From JAJYSO01 sp964495935 (GTDB lineage: Bacteria; Bacteroidota; Bacteroidia; Flavobacteriales; Flavobacteriaceae), in NCBI GenBank assembly GCA_964495935.1, contig CAZBXQ010000005.1, positions 1 to 64,000 on the forward strand: a stretch of DNA of 64,000 nt. Reading direction: 5' to 3'. This document shows, one piece after another, positions 1 to 8,871 of this stretch. The notes under the pieces are model-generated. The model saw only the letters and a program-made list of their open reading frames with translations. It was not told where the DNA came from and did no database searches. The position numbers and the translations under genes were made by a program. Numbering within the stretch: the stretch's first letter is position 1; the number at the start of each line of letters is the position of its first letter.

Positions 1-55
1 GATTTCGGAACCATAAGCATAAATTGATACTTGAATCCGCCACTCCGAAACTTTT
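1..55. repeat. 55-bp direct repeat, left copy (IS30-like end inside)
   Basis: These 55 bases recur without a mismatch at 27255-27309, so the two copies bracket the whole phenylacetate region. Bases 24-41 (TTGATACTTGAATCCGCC) are also identical to the right end of the IS30 element at 33088-33105. The copy may extend left of the window. Confidence 0.85.
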
Positions 56-124
56 ATTATTTTCTCATTTTATTCATAAGCCACTTGTTCGGGGTTTTGT
101 ACATTTGAAATCGAATATGTAAAG

Positions 125-922
125 ATGAGAACCCCGTTTTTTATAATCCTATTCTTTTTCATTCCTCATTTACAAGCCCAAAACTCTTCAGGATCTACAG
201 CAATTCCAAAAGACACGGTCTATAACTGGGAAGGTAAAATTACGCTGTTTGATGAGCAAAAACAGGAGATTCCTATAGCTTTACATTATCAAGCTTCTAA
301 TCAGATTCCCGGCCGATACCACAAGCAATTGGTAGTAGGACAAATACAGAATAAAGAAACAGAAGAGGAATCTCGATTAATTGGATTTATTCAAAATCAG
401 GAAGATCGCTTTTATAATTTATATGAAATGGATTCCAAAGGAGTGGTGAAACGAACCTTTATTTTGGGGAATGCTAATCATGAGCTGGAGGGGTATATTG
501 TCGATCCGGAAGGCAATGAATTTGAAGGGATCATGAAAGTTCAGAGAAATAATACCCCGTTGTCACAGATTGATATCACGGCAGATTCGAGTGATGTTTT
601 TGGGAATTATCGCTATGATTCTGGAATTGAGAAGTATCAGGGTACTTTATCCGTTCATCGAAATGAGGGAGGTTCGGTTCGGGCAAGCCTTTATCTTTAT
701 GATAAGGGAACAGGGGAAGAAATAAAGGAAGAACAAGACTCGTTACCGATATCCGGGAACCGAATTACCTGGAAGTCAAAATCTTCGGGAGTTACGACCT
801 GGGCTGCTCAGATACAGTTCTATAAGGGATTTGCAGTTATCGGTTTTTTGGAACCCGACTCAGCGGGAAGAGCTTTTGAAAGTGGACCGGCTGTAGAAGG
901 AATTTACATCAAACAGGATTGA
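125..922 (+). CDS. hypothetical secreted protein, 265 aa
   Basis: The protein starts with a clear signal peptide: charged MRT, a hydrophobic stretch rich in Phe and Ile, then HLQAQ as the probable cleavage region. It should therefore be exported to the periplasm or surface. The rest is rich in charged, Gly and Tyr residues, with beta-like segments and no Cys or recognisable catalytic motif. I do not recognise the family. It stands alone, 110 bp before the next gene on the same strand, and nothing ties it to phenylacetate metabolism. Confidence 0.7.
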   Translation: MRTPFFIILFFFIPHLQAQNSSGSTAIPKDTVYNWEGKITLFDEQKQEIPIALHYQASNQIPGRYHKQLVVGQIQNKETEEESRLIGFIQNQEDRFYNLYEMDSKGVVKRTFILGNANHELEGYIVDPEGNEFEGIMKVQRNNTPLSQIDITADSSDVFGNYRYDSGIEKYQGTLSVHRNEGGSVRASLYLYDKGTGEEIKEEQDSLPISGNRITWKSKSSGVTTWAAQIQFYKGFAVIGFLEPDSAGRAFESGPAVEGIYIKQD

Positions 923-1032
923 ATCTTTGGAGGATATCAGAATCCATTTTTTGGGGTTAGATTAAAAGTTTTTTTATTCGGAATCCTTACGGCTTTCTGT
1001 ATCTTTACGGCTCTAAAAATAGATGTGATAAT

Positions 1033-2028
1033 ATGGCTTTAGATCTGTTCAATCCGTTTAAGGATATGATTTTCGATCCCCATTTTTGTTTCCTTTCCGG
1101 CGATTTGACAACCGACTCCATGACGATTTTTCCGGAGTGGTTTATGGAGCATTTTAAATTTGAGAATGAGGAGATTGCCTTGATGCAGAATACCAAAGCC
1201 AAGATGGTGGCCTATAAAGATTTGAAACTGCCCTGTGCCCCTTGGGTCAAGAAGAAATTTGGAGAGCTGGATCGAACCTTTAAAACTGCTTATGACAAGG
1301 GATATGAAGGAGTAAAGGAGCTGGATGAGCGCATTATTTTTCAATGGTCCGGGCGAATTGTATATGGTCTATTATACCTCGAAATGATGGGGGAATGGGA
1401 ACGCCATCAGGACATGAACAAGCCCTTTAAATTTGAAGATAAACTGCGAGATCGGTTGGGGAAATTCCACCATATGATGCAGTCGCTTATTGAGCCGATC
1501 ACCTTTGGCGAGCGGAAGCCTTGGAGTATTGTGGTTTTTCCCTTGAAATATGGAGCTGATATCTGTAGTTTTCGGGATGATATCATCAACCTGATGTTTC
1601 AATTTGGGGTAAACGGATTTGGGTTTATCGTAAGCTTTATCGACAATGGCATCACCAAAGAAACCGAACGGGAATTACTCGAAAAAATCAAGGGTTATAC
1701 TTTACATCCGGTTCAGTTTGAAGAGCTGTATGCACGCTTTCATTATCGAGCGGATTTGCTACAGTATATCCCACAGCACCGTTTACATATTGAAGACGAT
1801 GATAGTGTCGAAATAGAATCCCTACCGGTGGAACAAACCAATCCTGATTTACCGCTTTACGGAATGTGGGTCGATGATTTTTACGCTCGATTATTGTCCA
1901 ATTATTGGCAGGTGTATGGAATTGAAAAAGGACAGATTATTCAATTTCAGAAACCGTTTTTGAGCTACCTTGAAAATCCCTACAACAAGAGTTTTATCGA
2001 TCCTGAAACCATTGATTTGCCGTGGTAA
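1033..2028 (+). CDS. conserved-looking hypothetical protein, 331 aa
   Basis: A soluble, acidic and aromatic-rich protein with no signal peptide or membrane segment. The ORF is long, is read in one frame, and dominates several shorter antisense frames, so it is a real gene. I see no motif that fixes a function. It lies between the secreted protein and the TetR regulator and could be an ordinary chromosomal neighbour of the paa cluster. Confidence 0.65.
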   Translation: MALDLFNPFKDMIFDPHFCFLSGDLTTDSMTIFPEWFMEHFKFENEEIALMQNTKAKMVAYKDLKLPCAPWVKKKFGELDRTFKTAYDKGYEGVKELDERIIFQWSGRIVYGLLYLEMMGEWERHQDMNKPFKFEDKLRDRLGKFHHMMQSLIEPITFGERKPWSIVVFPLKYGADICSFRDDIINLMFQFGVNGFGFIVSFIDNGITKETERELLEKIKGYTLHPVQFEELYARFHYRADLLQYIPQHRLHIEDDDSVEIESLPVEQTNPDLPLYGMWVDDFYARLLSNYWQVYGIEKGQIIQFQKPFLSYLENPYNKSFIDPETIDLPW

Positions 2029-2111
2029 GGAATAAAGGTTCAGAAAAGGTACTTTAATTTTCCCGATAATTAAGTGGGATTTCTATCTTTTTCCTTTTAT
2101 TTTTAGAGTTT

Positions 2112-2699
2112 ATGAAGAGTAATCGAAGAGCGCAGATTATACAAACGGCAGCCCGGCTTTTTAGAGAAAAAGGCTATGTTGACGTGACCATGCGTGATTT
2201 GGCGAATGAACTCGATATCCGAGCTTCCAGTTTGTATAATCATATCGCTTCCAAAGACACCATTTTATCGGATATTGTGATGGGATTGGCCCGGGATTTT
2301 ACTACGCATATTCATCAGGCTAAAGAAGGAGAGGGAAGTGCCATTGAAAAGCTTAAGGCCATTATTGCTATGCATGTGGATACTACTTATTCCAATTCGG
2401 ATTTCCTGGCTTGCATGAATAAAGAATGGAAGTATTTGAATGCTCAGGATAAGAAAGAATATGTCCGGTTGCGTACGGCTTATGAGGATGACTTTTTTGC
2501 GATTCTTCAAGAAGGTATGGAATCGGGCGAAATATATCGCGGGAGCTATCCGATTATGGGGAATAGTATCCTTTCTATTTTAAGGACGTTTTATCACTGG
2601 TATGATAATGTCTCGGGTCTGTCAAAAGAAGAGATCAAAGAGACTTTATATAAGAATCTTATATTTGGGATTGCTTCGGCCTCGACGGTTTCGAAATAG
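2112..2699 (+). CDS. TetR/AcrR-family regulator, probable repressor of the paa genes
   Basis: At 195 aa it has the usual TetR length. The N-terminal helix-turn-helix is plain at about residues 8-52, with RAQIIQTAARLFREKGY followed by the recognition region MRDLANELDIRASSLYNHI. The C-terminal part would bind the ligand and form the dimer. It is encoded 100 bp upstream of paaE on the same strand. Two copies of a palindromic operator, one before paaE and one before paaK, lie where a local repressor would act. By analogy with PaaR-type regulators of phenylacetate genes the inducer may be phenylacetyl-CoA; that is inference. Confidence 0.85.
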   Translation: MKSNRRAQIIQTAARLFREKGYVDVTMRDLANELDIRASSLYNHIASKDTILSDIVMGLARDFTTHIHQAKEGEGSAIEKLKAIIAMHVDTTYSNSDFLACMNKEWKYLNAQDKKEYVRLRTAYEDDFFAILQEGMESGEIYRGSYPIMGNSILSILRTFYHWYDNVSGLSKEEIKETLYKNLIFGIASASTVSK

Positions 2700-2744
2700 C
2701 CATCATCCTATTTAGAAGTGTTATAAATAATTGAAAATAATGCT

Positions 2745-2781
2745 TTTGATTTTATAAACTAACAAATGTTAGTTAGTTTTG
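2745..2781 (+). promoter_or_regulatory. TetR-type operator and promoter before paaE
   Basis: A perfect inverted repeat with 8-bp arms, AACTAACA-AA-TGTTAGTT, covers 2757-2774. A Bacteroidota -7 element TAGTTTTG (2774-2781) follows directly, and a TTTG lies at 2745-2748, so a bound regulator would block the promoter. The core TAACAAATGTTAGTTAGTT recurs before paaK. The ATG at 2766 lies inside the operator, which is why I place the paaE start at 2802. Confidence 0.75.
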
Positions 2782-2801
2782 ATTTAGAGAATACAGATAT
2801 C

Positions 2802-3890
2802 ATGGCAAGATTTCACCGACTTAAAGTTATCGATGTCCGCGAAGAGACTAATGACTGCACTTCGATCGAGCTGGAAGTTCCCCGGGGGCTTCGCAAGGAA
2901 TTCCGCTATGGAGCGGGGCAACATATCATTTTTAAAAAGGATTTTGACGGGGAAGACATCCGACGGACGTATTCGCTTTGTTCAGATCCCTTCTCCCGGG
3001 AGTGGCGGGTTTGCGTCAAGCAAATTCCGGAAGGAAAGTTTTCCACTTTTGTACATGACGAATTGAAAATAGGAGATTTTTTGATTGCCAGTTCGCCCAC
3101 CGGGAAGTTTGGAACCGATGTGCAATTGGAACCTGAAAATCAACGAAATTTCCTTTTTATTGCGGCGGGTAGTGGTATTACGCCAATTATTGCTATGGTA
3201 AAAATGGTGTTGGAACAGGAACCCTTGGCAAAATGCCAGTTGCTTTATGTGAATCGCGGTGTGCAGAGCATCGTCTTCCGGGAAGAATTGGAGCAATTGA
3301 AGAATCGTTTTTTAGATCGCTTTGAATTGTATAATATTCTCACCCGTCAAAAGCGGGAAGTCGAACTTTTAAATGGTAGATTGGATGGAGAAAAACTGCG
3401 GGAGCTCAGTAAAACGTTGATTAATCTGGATGATATAGACCATGTTTTTATGTGTGGTCCGGAGGCGATGACTTTTGAGATTCGCGATGAATTGGTGGAA
3501 TTGGGCGTTGAAAAACGAAAAATACATTATGAGTTATTTGTCACTGGCCTCTCAGAAGAAGATAAAAAGCGTGCGGCAGCGGCTCTGGAGAGTCGGTTTG
3601 AAGGAGGTACCAAGGTTACGGTGATTGAAGGAGGTACGGAAACCCATTTGGTGATGAAAGAGTCCGATCCGTATGAGGTGGTGCTGGAAGCCGCGCTGGC
3701 AGCGGGTGCCGATGTGCCCTTTGCCTGTAAAGACGGGATGTGCAGCACTTGTAAATGCAAGGTGGAAGAAGGAGAAGTCGTGATGAAAAAGAATTATGCC
3801 CTTGAAAAGGACGATCTCGAGCAGGGATATGTGTTGAGTTGCCAGTCCGTGCCCACAACAAAAACGTTACGGGTCAATTATGATGTGTGA
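2802..3890 (+). CDS. paaE: phenylacetyl-CoA epoxidase reductase subunit PaaE
   Basis: PaaE passes electrons from NAD(P)H through FAD and a 2Fe-2S cluster to the PaaA di-iron site. The FAD motif RRTYSLCS, the nucleotide motif GSGITPI and the CGPEAM segment are in order. The C-terminal plant-type ferredoxin domain has CKDGMCSTCKCKV and a fourth Cys in VLSCQS. I chose MARFHRLKV at 2802 as the start because the upstream ATG at 2766 lies in the operator palindrome and adds a non-homologous leader. The gene stands first in the cluster, 280 bp before paaA, rather than last as in E. coli. Confidence 0.93.
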   Translation: MARFHRLKVIDVREETNDCTSIELEVPRGLRKEFRYGAGQHIIFKKDFDGEDIRRTYSLCSDPFSREWRVCVKQIPEGKFSTFVHDELKIGDFLIASSPTGKFGTDVQLEPENQRNFLFIAAGSGITPIIAMVKMVLEQEPLAKCQLLYVNRGVQSIVFREELEQLKNRFLDRFELYNILTRQKREVELLNGRLDGEKLRELSKTLINLDDIDHVFMCGPEAMTFEIRDELVELGVEKRKIHYELFVTGLSEEDKKRAAAALESRFEGGTKVTVIEGGTETHLVMKESDPYEVVLEAALAAGADVPFACKDGMCSTCKCKVEEGEVVMKKNYALEKDDLEQGYVLSCQSVPTTKTLRVNYDV

Positions 3891-3940
3891 CTTATGGGAA
3901 GGATAGAAGAGGATTAAAGCATTTAAACCTGCTTAATTCA

Positions 3941-4044
3941 TGAATTTAATTTTGTACAGATTCGAGGCGTCGAAATCCGTAGGAATAGTGGACTATTTCA
4001 AGGGTTTTCAAACGAAGAAGATGCTAAAATTAAATCAAAATTTT
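3941..4044. repeat. intergenic repeat element with inverted ends
   Basis: The gap between paaE and paaA (280 bp) has no gene. It contains TGAATTTAATTTTGTACAG, which is found again at 27380 (23 identical bases including the following ATTC). About 100 bp later the complementary CTAAAATTAAA appears, so the stretch could fold into an imperfect hairpin. It looks like a REP or MITE-type element. Confidence 0.45.
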
Positions 4045-4170
4045 ATTTCGCGATAAATATCATGTTTTATTGTCATTTTCTATTCTAACATATTTATAAT
4101 GAATGAAATAGTATGAAGTTTGTTTTATATATTTATGAATTGGTGAATTATGCAGGTAAAAAATTGAATT

Positions 4171-5121
4171 ATGAGCGAGCAGGAATTAAAAGAATTGGAA
4201 AAACGTTTTGAAGAGCGTATTGCCAACGATGAAAAGATCGAACCCAAGGACTGGATGCCGGAGAAGTATCGGCAAATGAATATCCGTCAGATTTCACAGC
4301 ATGCCCATTCCGAGATTGTGGGAATGTTACCGGAGGGAAACTGGATTACCCGAGCTCCTTCTCTGTTGCGGAAAGTAACCTTGCTGGCCAAGGTTCAAGA
4401 TGAAGCCGGACACGGCTTGTATCTGTACAGCGCGGCAGAAACGCTGGGTATTTCCCGGGATGAGATGACGGAGCAACTGCTTGCCGGGAAGGCCAAATAT
4501 TCCAGTATCTTTAATTATCCGACACTGACCTGGGCGGATATTGGTGCCATTGGTTGGCTGGTCGATGGAGCAGCTATCGTGAATCAGGTTTCCTTAACGC
4601 ACACCTCGTATGGACCTTATGCCCGCGGAATGGTGCGAATCTGCAAAGAGGAGAGTTTCCATCAGCGCCAGGGATATCAGATTATGTACGTGATGGCAAA
4701 CGGTTCCGAGGAACAGAAAGAAATGGCACAGGATGCTTTGGATCGCTGGTGGTGGCCGTCGCTGATGATGTTTGGACCACGGGATGCGAAATCCACGCAC
4801 ACGGAGCAATCCATGGCTTGGAAGATCAAAGTTAAATCCAATGATACGTTACGACAGATGTTTGTCGATCAGGTGGTGCCACAAGCCGATATTTTGGGCT
4901 TGACCATTCCGGACCCCGATTTAAAATTCAATGAAGAAACGGGGCATTATGATTTTGGTGATATTGATTGGGATGAGTTCTGGCAAGTCGTTAAAGGTCA
5001 TGGGATTTGTAACAAACAACGTATCACCGATAAAACCAAATCCTGGGAAGAAGGAAAATGGGTGCGGGAGGCGGCCTTGGCCTATGCGGAAAAGCAGGAG
5101 GAGAAGAGGAAAGCAGGGTGA
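4171..5121 (+). CDS. paaA: phenylacetyl-CoA epoxidase catalytic subunit PaaA
   Basis: PaaA is the di-iron oxygenase subunit of the PaaABCE complex that converts phenylacetyl-CoA into the ring 1,2-epoxide. Ferritin-like metal motifs are visible: DEAGHGLYLYSAAE (ExxH) in the first half and KEESFHQRQGY (ExxxH) in the second. The length of 316 aa is normal. The next catabolic gene, paaB, is separated by an inserted four-helix unit that starts 37 bp after the stop codon. Confidence 0.95.
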   Translation: MSEQELKELEKRFEERIANDEKIEPKDWMPEKYRQMNIRQISQHAHSEIVGMLPEGNWITRAPSLLRKVTLLAKVQDEAGHGLYLYSAAETLGISRDEMTEQLLAGKAKYSSIFNYPTLTWADIGAIGWLVDGAAIVNQVSLTHTSYGPYARGMVRICKEESFHQRQGYQIMYVMANGSEEQKEMAQDALDRWWWPSLMMFGPRDAKSTHTEQSMAWKIKVKSNDTLRQMFVDQVVPQADILGLTIPDPDLKFNEETGHYDFGDIDWDEFWQVVKGHGICNKQRITDKTKSWEEGKWVREAALAYAEKQEEKRKAG

Positions 5122-5157
5122 TGAATTTGAAGCCGATTTCGGTTGCTAGCAGAATAA

Positions 5158-5618
5158 ACTTGAACCTGAACTCGAAACTTTGAGGAATGACTGGGAAAAT
5201 TTATCCGTATCAGGATTTATCGGAGCGTCTGGAGGATTTTGCGGCAGATGTAATCCATTTGTTAGATAAAAAACCGCAGAGTTTCGCGGCAGATTACCTT
5301 GCGAAACAACTTATCCGGTCTTCGTGTTCAAGTGCCTTAAATTACGGTGAAGCTCTTGGTGCTGGAAGTAAAAGGGACAAAGTCCATAAATTGAGATTAT
5401 GTCTAAAGGAGCTGAGAGAATGTTTACGTAATTTACGGATACAGTTGAAGGCTAAATTATTACAAAAAGAACAGCTGAGCTCGCTGATTGAGGAAAATGA
5501 TCAACTGATCAGAATTATTTTTACACGCATAAAAAATTTAGATAGAAGTTAATTAATCAAATACAAAACTTGGTTTTGATTCTTGTATTGACTCTTCAAA
5601 TCGAGTTCAAATTCAAGT
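5158..5618. mobile_element. guest unit A: four-helix gene bracketed by inverted 6-bp-period arrays
   Basis: The left flank ACTTGAACCTGAACTCGA (5158-5175) and the right flank TCGAGTTCAAATTCAAGT (5601-5618) are inverted repeats matching at 16 of 18 positions. Both have GAA every 6 bases. The unit fills the gap between paaA and paaB exactly. Mobility is inferred from its place and repeats, not proven. Confidence 0.6.
5187..5552 (+). CDS. four-helix-bundle protein, S23/IVS type (unit A)
   Basis: A small all-alpha protein of 121 aa with the typical pattern of this family: a helix ending in FAADVIHLLDKK, then LAKQLIRSSCSSALNYGEALG, then CLKELRECLRNLRI, and a final helix rich in Glu and Leu. The family is best known from 23S rRNA intervening sequences and has no enzymatic motif. 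It closely resembles the gene in unit B (8443-8796) and belongs to the same subfamily. It has nothing obvious to do with phenylacetate and appears to be a passenger of the paa transcript. Confidence 0.8.
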   Translation: MTGKIYPYQDLSERLEDFAADVIHLLDKKPQSFAADYLAKQLIRSSCSSALNYGEALGAGSKRDKVHKLRLCLKELRECLRNLRIQLKAKLLQKEQLSSLIEENDQLIRIIFTRIKNLDRS

Positions 5619-5638
5619 TCCACTTAATATTTATTACA

Positions 5639-5935
5639 ATGACAAAAACAAATAAAAACGAATGGCCTCTCTGGGAGGTATTTGTACGCAGTAAAAACGG
5701 ATTAGAGCATCGGCATTTTGGAAGCTTACACGCGGTGGATGCTGAATCGGCATTGCAGGCGGCGAGAGATGTCTATACCCGCAGAATGGAGGGAGTGAGT
5801 ATCTGGGTGGTAGAGTCCAAACAAATCACGGCTTCTGATCCCGCGGCAAGCGAAGAATATTTTGGGCCGGCAGAGGATAAAATTTATCGCCATCCCACGT
5901 TTTATGAATTACCGGAAGGGGTAAAGAACATGTAA
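5639..5935 (+). CDS. paaB: phenylacetyl-CoA epoxidase subunit PaaB
   Basis: PaaB is the small non-catalytic subunit of the epoxidase complex. The sequence from MTKTNKNEWPLWEVFVRSK gives 98 aa, matching the family. Typical stretches follow: HFGSLHAVDAESALQAARDVY, RRMEGVSIWVVES and a C-terminal YRHPTFYELPEGVKNM. An open frame extends upstream to a TTG at 5570, but that part is non-homologous and overlaps the right array of unit A, so the ATG at 5639 is the start. Confidence 0.92.
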   Translation: MTKTNKNEWPLWEVFVRSKNGLEHRHFGSLHAVDAESALQAARDVYTRRMEGVSIWVVESKQITASDPAASEEYFGPAEDKIYRHPTFYELPEGVKNM

Positions 5936-5966
5936 TTCATCAAGAAAAGAATTTAAAAAAGCAATT

Positions 5967-6752
5967 ATGGCAACAAATAAAAGAATTAATCCCTATCCCA
6001 AGGATGACGGTCTGATAGGATTCATTTACGGTTTGGCGGATAGCTCTTTGATACTGGCCCAGCGATTAAGTGAACTCTGTGGCCACGGTCCTTCTCTGGA
6101 ATTGGATATGGGGATGACCAATATTGCACTGGATCTTTTTGGTCAGGTGCGTTCCTATTATCAATATGCAGCAAAGAAGATAGGAGGAGAGACAACGGAA
6201 GATGACTTGGCTTTTTTCAGGACCGAAAGGGAGTTCCGAAGTGTACTTTTGGTCGAGCAGCCCAATACGGATTTTGCCTATGTCATGGCCCGTCAATTTT
6301 TGTACGATCATTATCATTACTTAATGCTGCAAAAACTGCAGCAAAGTGAAGATGGCATGCTGGCCTCTATTGCGAGGAAGAGCGTTAAAGAGGTGGAGTA
6401 TCACCGGGAATATTCTTCCGGGTGGATAAGACGATTTGGTGATGGAACCGGAGAAAGCCACGAACGAATTCAAAAAGCGATTGATGATCTTTGGGTTTAT
6501 ACCGACGAACTCTTCCATAAGATGCCGGCCGATAAAAATATGATCAATGAAGGAATCGGAGTGGATTTTGAGGCCTTTAAAGAAGAATACTACAAAAATG
6601 TAGAAGAAGTACTTGAAGAAGCAACTCTTAAAGTTCCCGAATCCAAATATTTCCAAAAAGGAGGCAAAAATGGTGTTCATACCGAACATATGGGACATTT
6701 ATTGACAGAAATGCAGTATATGCAAAGAACGTATCCGGGGATGGAATGGTGA
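5967..6752 (+). CDS. paaC: phenylacetyl-CoA epoxidase structural subunit PaaC
   Basis: PaaC pairs with PaaA and holds it in shape. It has the same ferritin-like fold without a functional metal site. The sequence shows long helices, the conserved start region DDGLIGFIYGLADSSLILAQRLSELCGHGP, cut here into DDGLIGFIYGLADSSL and a following helix, and the late motif VEYHREYSSGWIRRFGDG. The length of 261 aa is normal. It begins 31 bp after paaB in what looks like one operon. Confidence 0.93.
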   Translation: MATNKRINPYPKDDGLIGFIYGLADSSLILAQRLSELCGHGPSLELDMGMTNIALDLFGQVRSYYQYAAKKIGGETTEDDLAFFRTEREFRSVLLVEQPNTDFAYVMARQFLYDHYHYLMLQKLQQSEDGMLASIARKSVKEVEYHREYSSGWIRRFGDGTGESHERIQKAIDDLWVYTDELFHKMPADKNMINEGIGVDFEAFKEEYYKNVEEVLEEATLKVPESKYFQKGGKNGVHTEHMGHLLTEMQYMQRTYPGMEW

Positions 6753-6759
6753 TAAGTAC

Positions 6760-7026
6760 GGAGTATGGAGTAATTAGTAGTGAGTAATGAGATCAAAGTT
6801 GATCATAGAATACGGGATGAACCTGAACATTATCAACGGTCGTTGAGCCTGTCGAAACGAGGATGACGAACTTGAATTTGAACTCAATTAACCGATTCAT
6901 TAGTTCACCGATTAACCAATTAAACAGCTCACCGACCAGCCGATTCACCAGTTAAACTACATATCTAATCTCTTCCCTCCAAAACCTATTTCCTAACACC
7001 TAACGCCTAACACCTCTAATACCTAA
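6760..7026. repeat. array graveyard: four short-period repeat types, no gene
   Basis: The 277-bp gap between paaC and paaD has no usable ORF but carries several short-period arrays of the sort that flank the guest units. They are AGT every 7 bp (about 6763-6790), GAA every 6 bp (near 6818 and 6868-6885), nine 8-bp units of the ACCGATTC type (6891-6962), and CCTAACN every 7 bp (6992-7026). The arrays look like solo arms whose genes have been lost. Confidence 0.65.
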
Positions 7027-7029
7027 ACC

Positions 7030-7536
7030 ATGATTACCTTACCCAATAAAGTTCAAATAGATAAAAGGTTATTCCCGGTGTTGAAGAATGTTCACGATCC
7101 GGAAATTCCGGTAGTTTCTATTATTGATATGGGAATGGTGCGGGAAGCCGTCTTGGATGGAAATATTGCTAAAGTCAAGATTACGCCGACCTATAGCGGC
7201 TGCCCGGCCACGGATATGATTAAATTTGACGTTGGCGTGGCCCTGGAGCAAGCGGGTTATGAGCCCGAGGTGGAACAAGTTATCGATCCCCCCTGGACGA
7301 CTGATTGGATTACTGAAGAAGGACGTCAGGCCATGGCCGATTTTGGAATTGCTCCGCCGGAGGAGGCAACCGCCGATCGAAGGGCCTTAAATGGAGAAAC
7401 CCATGTGGTAAAATGCCTACATTGCGGTTCCAGCCATACCAAAATGGTGAGCCAGTTTGGATCTACAGCTTGTAAGGCACATTTTAAATGCTTGGATTGT
7501 GGGGAGCCTTTTGATTATTTTAAATGTATGATTTAA
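7030..7536 (+). CDS. paaD: PaaD, MIP18-type iron-sulfur assembly protein for the epoxidase
   Basis: PaaD helps assemble the metal or iron-sulfur cofactors of the PaaABCE complex. The N-terminal MIP18/DUF59 domain is clear: VHDPEIPVVSIIDMGMVR and TPTYSGCPATDMI. The C-terminal tail binds metal through KCLHCGS and KCLDCGEPFDYFKC. The length of 168 aa agrees with PaaD. The start ATG follows the CCTAAC array by only a few bases, so the array forms its 5' untranslated stretch. Confidence 0.93.
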   Translation: MITLPNKVQIDKRLFPVLKNVHDPEIPVVSIIDMGMVREAVLDGNIAKVKITPTYSGCPATDMIKFDVGVALEQAGYEPEVEQVIDPPWTTDWITEEGRQAMADFGIAPPEEATADRRALNGETHVVKCLHCGSSHTKMVSQFGSTACKAHFKCLDCGEPFDYFKCMI

Positions 7537-7576
7537 GCCTATAACGGGGTTTTTCAAAACCAATAATAAAAATTGA

Positions 7577-8359
7577 ATGAGTGATTCTATACTTTATGAG
7601 ATTGAAAATCAGGTAGCTTATATCTGGTTAAACCGACCCAAAGCGTATAATAGTTGTAACCGTGAGATGGCTCTGGCTTTTCAGGAGGCTTTGAAAAAAG
7701 CAGATACTGATGAAAACGTCCGTGCTGTTTTTATTTCCGGGAAAGGGAAAGCCTTTTGCGCAGGACAGGACTTAAAAGAAGTGATCGATCAGGATAAAAA
7801 TCCCGGATTTGAAAAGATTCTGGATGAGGGTTATAACCCTATTATAAAGCTGATTCGGAACCTACAAAAGCCGGTTCTTGCTGCAGTCAACGGAGTGGCT
7901 GCCGGAGCCGGAGCCAATATGGCCCTGGCTTGTGATATTTGCATTGCTTCCGAAGAAGCAACCTTTATTCAGGCCTTTAGTAAAATCGGATTGATTCCCG
8001 ACAGTGGGGGAACGTTTTTCCTGCCCCGTTTGGTTGGAATTCAAAAAGCTGCGGGATTGATGATGTTAGGGGAGAAAATCAATGCTCGGGAAGCGGAACG
8101 CATCGGATTGATTTACAAATGCATTCCTGCTGCTGACTTTGAAAAGGAAGCCACCACATTAGTTCGCCGATTGTCTCAAATGCCTACAAAAGCCCTCTGG
8201 AAGACCAAACAACTATTGAATCAAAGTTTTTATAATACGCTGGACGAACAACTTCATTTAGAAAGCAAAACTCAGATTGAAGCCTCCAAAACCCGGGATT
8301 ATAAGGAAGGAGTACAGGCCTTTATCGAGAAAAGAAAGCCGAGGTTTGAAGGGAGGTGA
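7577..8359 (+). CDS. paaG: ring 1,2-epoxyphenylacetyl-CoA isomerase PaaG
   Basis: PaaG is a crotonase-fold enzyme that converts the ring epoxide into the oxepin form. Evidence includes FCAGQDLKEV, the oxyanion-hole region AVNGVAAGAGANMALACD, and AFSKIGLIPDSGGTFFLPR, where the Asp in LIPD is characteristic of PaaG rather than of ordinary enoyl-CoA hydratases. At 260 aa it is full length. It follows paaD by 40 bp, and its stop codon is followed directly by the left array of unit B. Confidence 0.9.
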   Translation: MSDSILYEIENQVAYIWLNRPKAYNSCNREMALAFQEALKKADTDENVRAVFISGKGKAFCAGQDLKEVIDQDKNPGFEKILDEGYNPIIKLIRNLQKPVLAAVNGVAAGAGANMALACDICIASEEATFIQAFSKIGLIPDSGGTFFLPRLVGIQKAAGLMMLGEKINAREAERIGLIYKCIPAADFEKEATTLVRRLSQMPTKALWKTKQLLNQSFYNTLDEQLHLESKTQIEASKTRDYKEGVQAFIEKRKPRFEGR

Positions 8360-8360
8360 T

Positions 8361-8868
8361 GATTGGAGATTGATGATTGGAGATTGATGATTGATGATTG
8401 GAGATTGGAGATTTTGGATTGTTGAATTAATTAAAACTAATTATGAGACCTGCGGACTTGGAGGATAGATTAATACAATTTTCCATATCTATTATTATTT
8501 TTTGCAGACAAGTGGAACGTACTTTTTCAGCTGAACATTTATCAAAGCAATTAATCCGTTCAGCCACCTCTGCTGCTTTAAATTATGGGGAAGCTCGGAG
8601 TGCAGAATCACCTCGTGATTTCTTACACAAGATGAAAATTTGTTTAAAGGAGTTACGAGAATGTATGGTTAATCTGAAAATCCAGAAGGGAGCGGGGTTA
8701 AGTCAAAAGGAGATGTTGGTAGAATCTTTACTGAAGGAGAATAATGAGCTTATATCCATTTTTGTTAGTAGTATTAAAACTTCCTCAAGAAAATGAAATA
8801 AGAATTAATTGAAATTAGAAAAACATCAAATCGTTAATCAACAATCGTTGATCTTAAATCGTTAATCA
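8361..8868. mobile_element. guest unit B: four-helix gene bracketed by inverted 7-bp-period arrays
   Basis: The left array has GATTNNN nine times with an exact 7-bp period (8361 to 8423). The right array has AATCNNN six times, one of them GATC, again every 7 bp (8829 to 8870). The right array is the inverse of the left, so the transcript could pair across the gene. The unit fills the gap between paaG and paaH. Confidence 0.65.
8443..8796 (+). CDS. four-helix-bundle protein, S23/IVS type (unit B)
   Basis: A 117-aa helical protein very like that of unit A. Shared segments are LSKQLIRSATSAALNYGEARSAE and CLKELRECMVNLKIQK, here split at a helix boundary into LSKQLIRSATSAALNYGEA and the following residues. 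There is no catalytic motif. The start ATG lies 20 bp after the last GATT unit. The gene is on the same strand as the paa genes and is most likely co-transcribed with them as a passenger. Confidence 0.8.
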   Translation: MRPADLEDRLIQFSISIIIFCRQVERTFSAEHLSKQLIRSATSAALNYGEARSAESPRDFLHKMKICLKELRECMVNLKIQKGAGLSQKEMLVESLLKENNELISIFVSSIKTSSRK

Positions 8869-8871
8869 AAC

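Noticed and set aside
5570..5638. Upstream start for paaB at TTG
   Set aside because: The extension is not homologous to PaaB and covers the right array of unit A.
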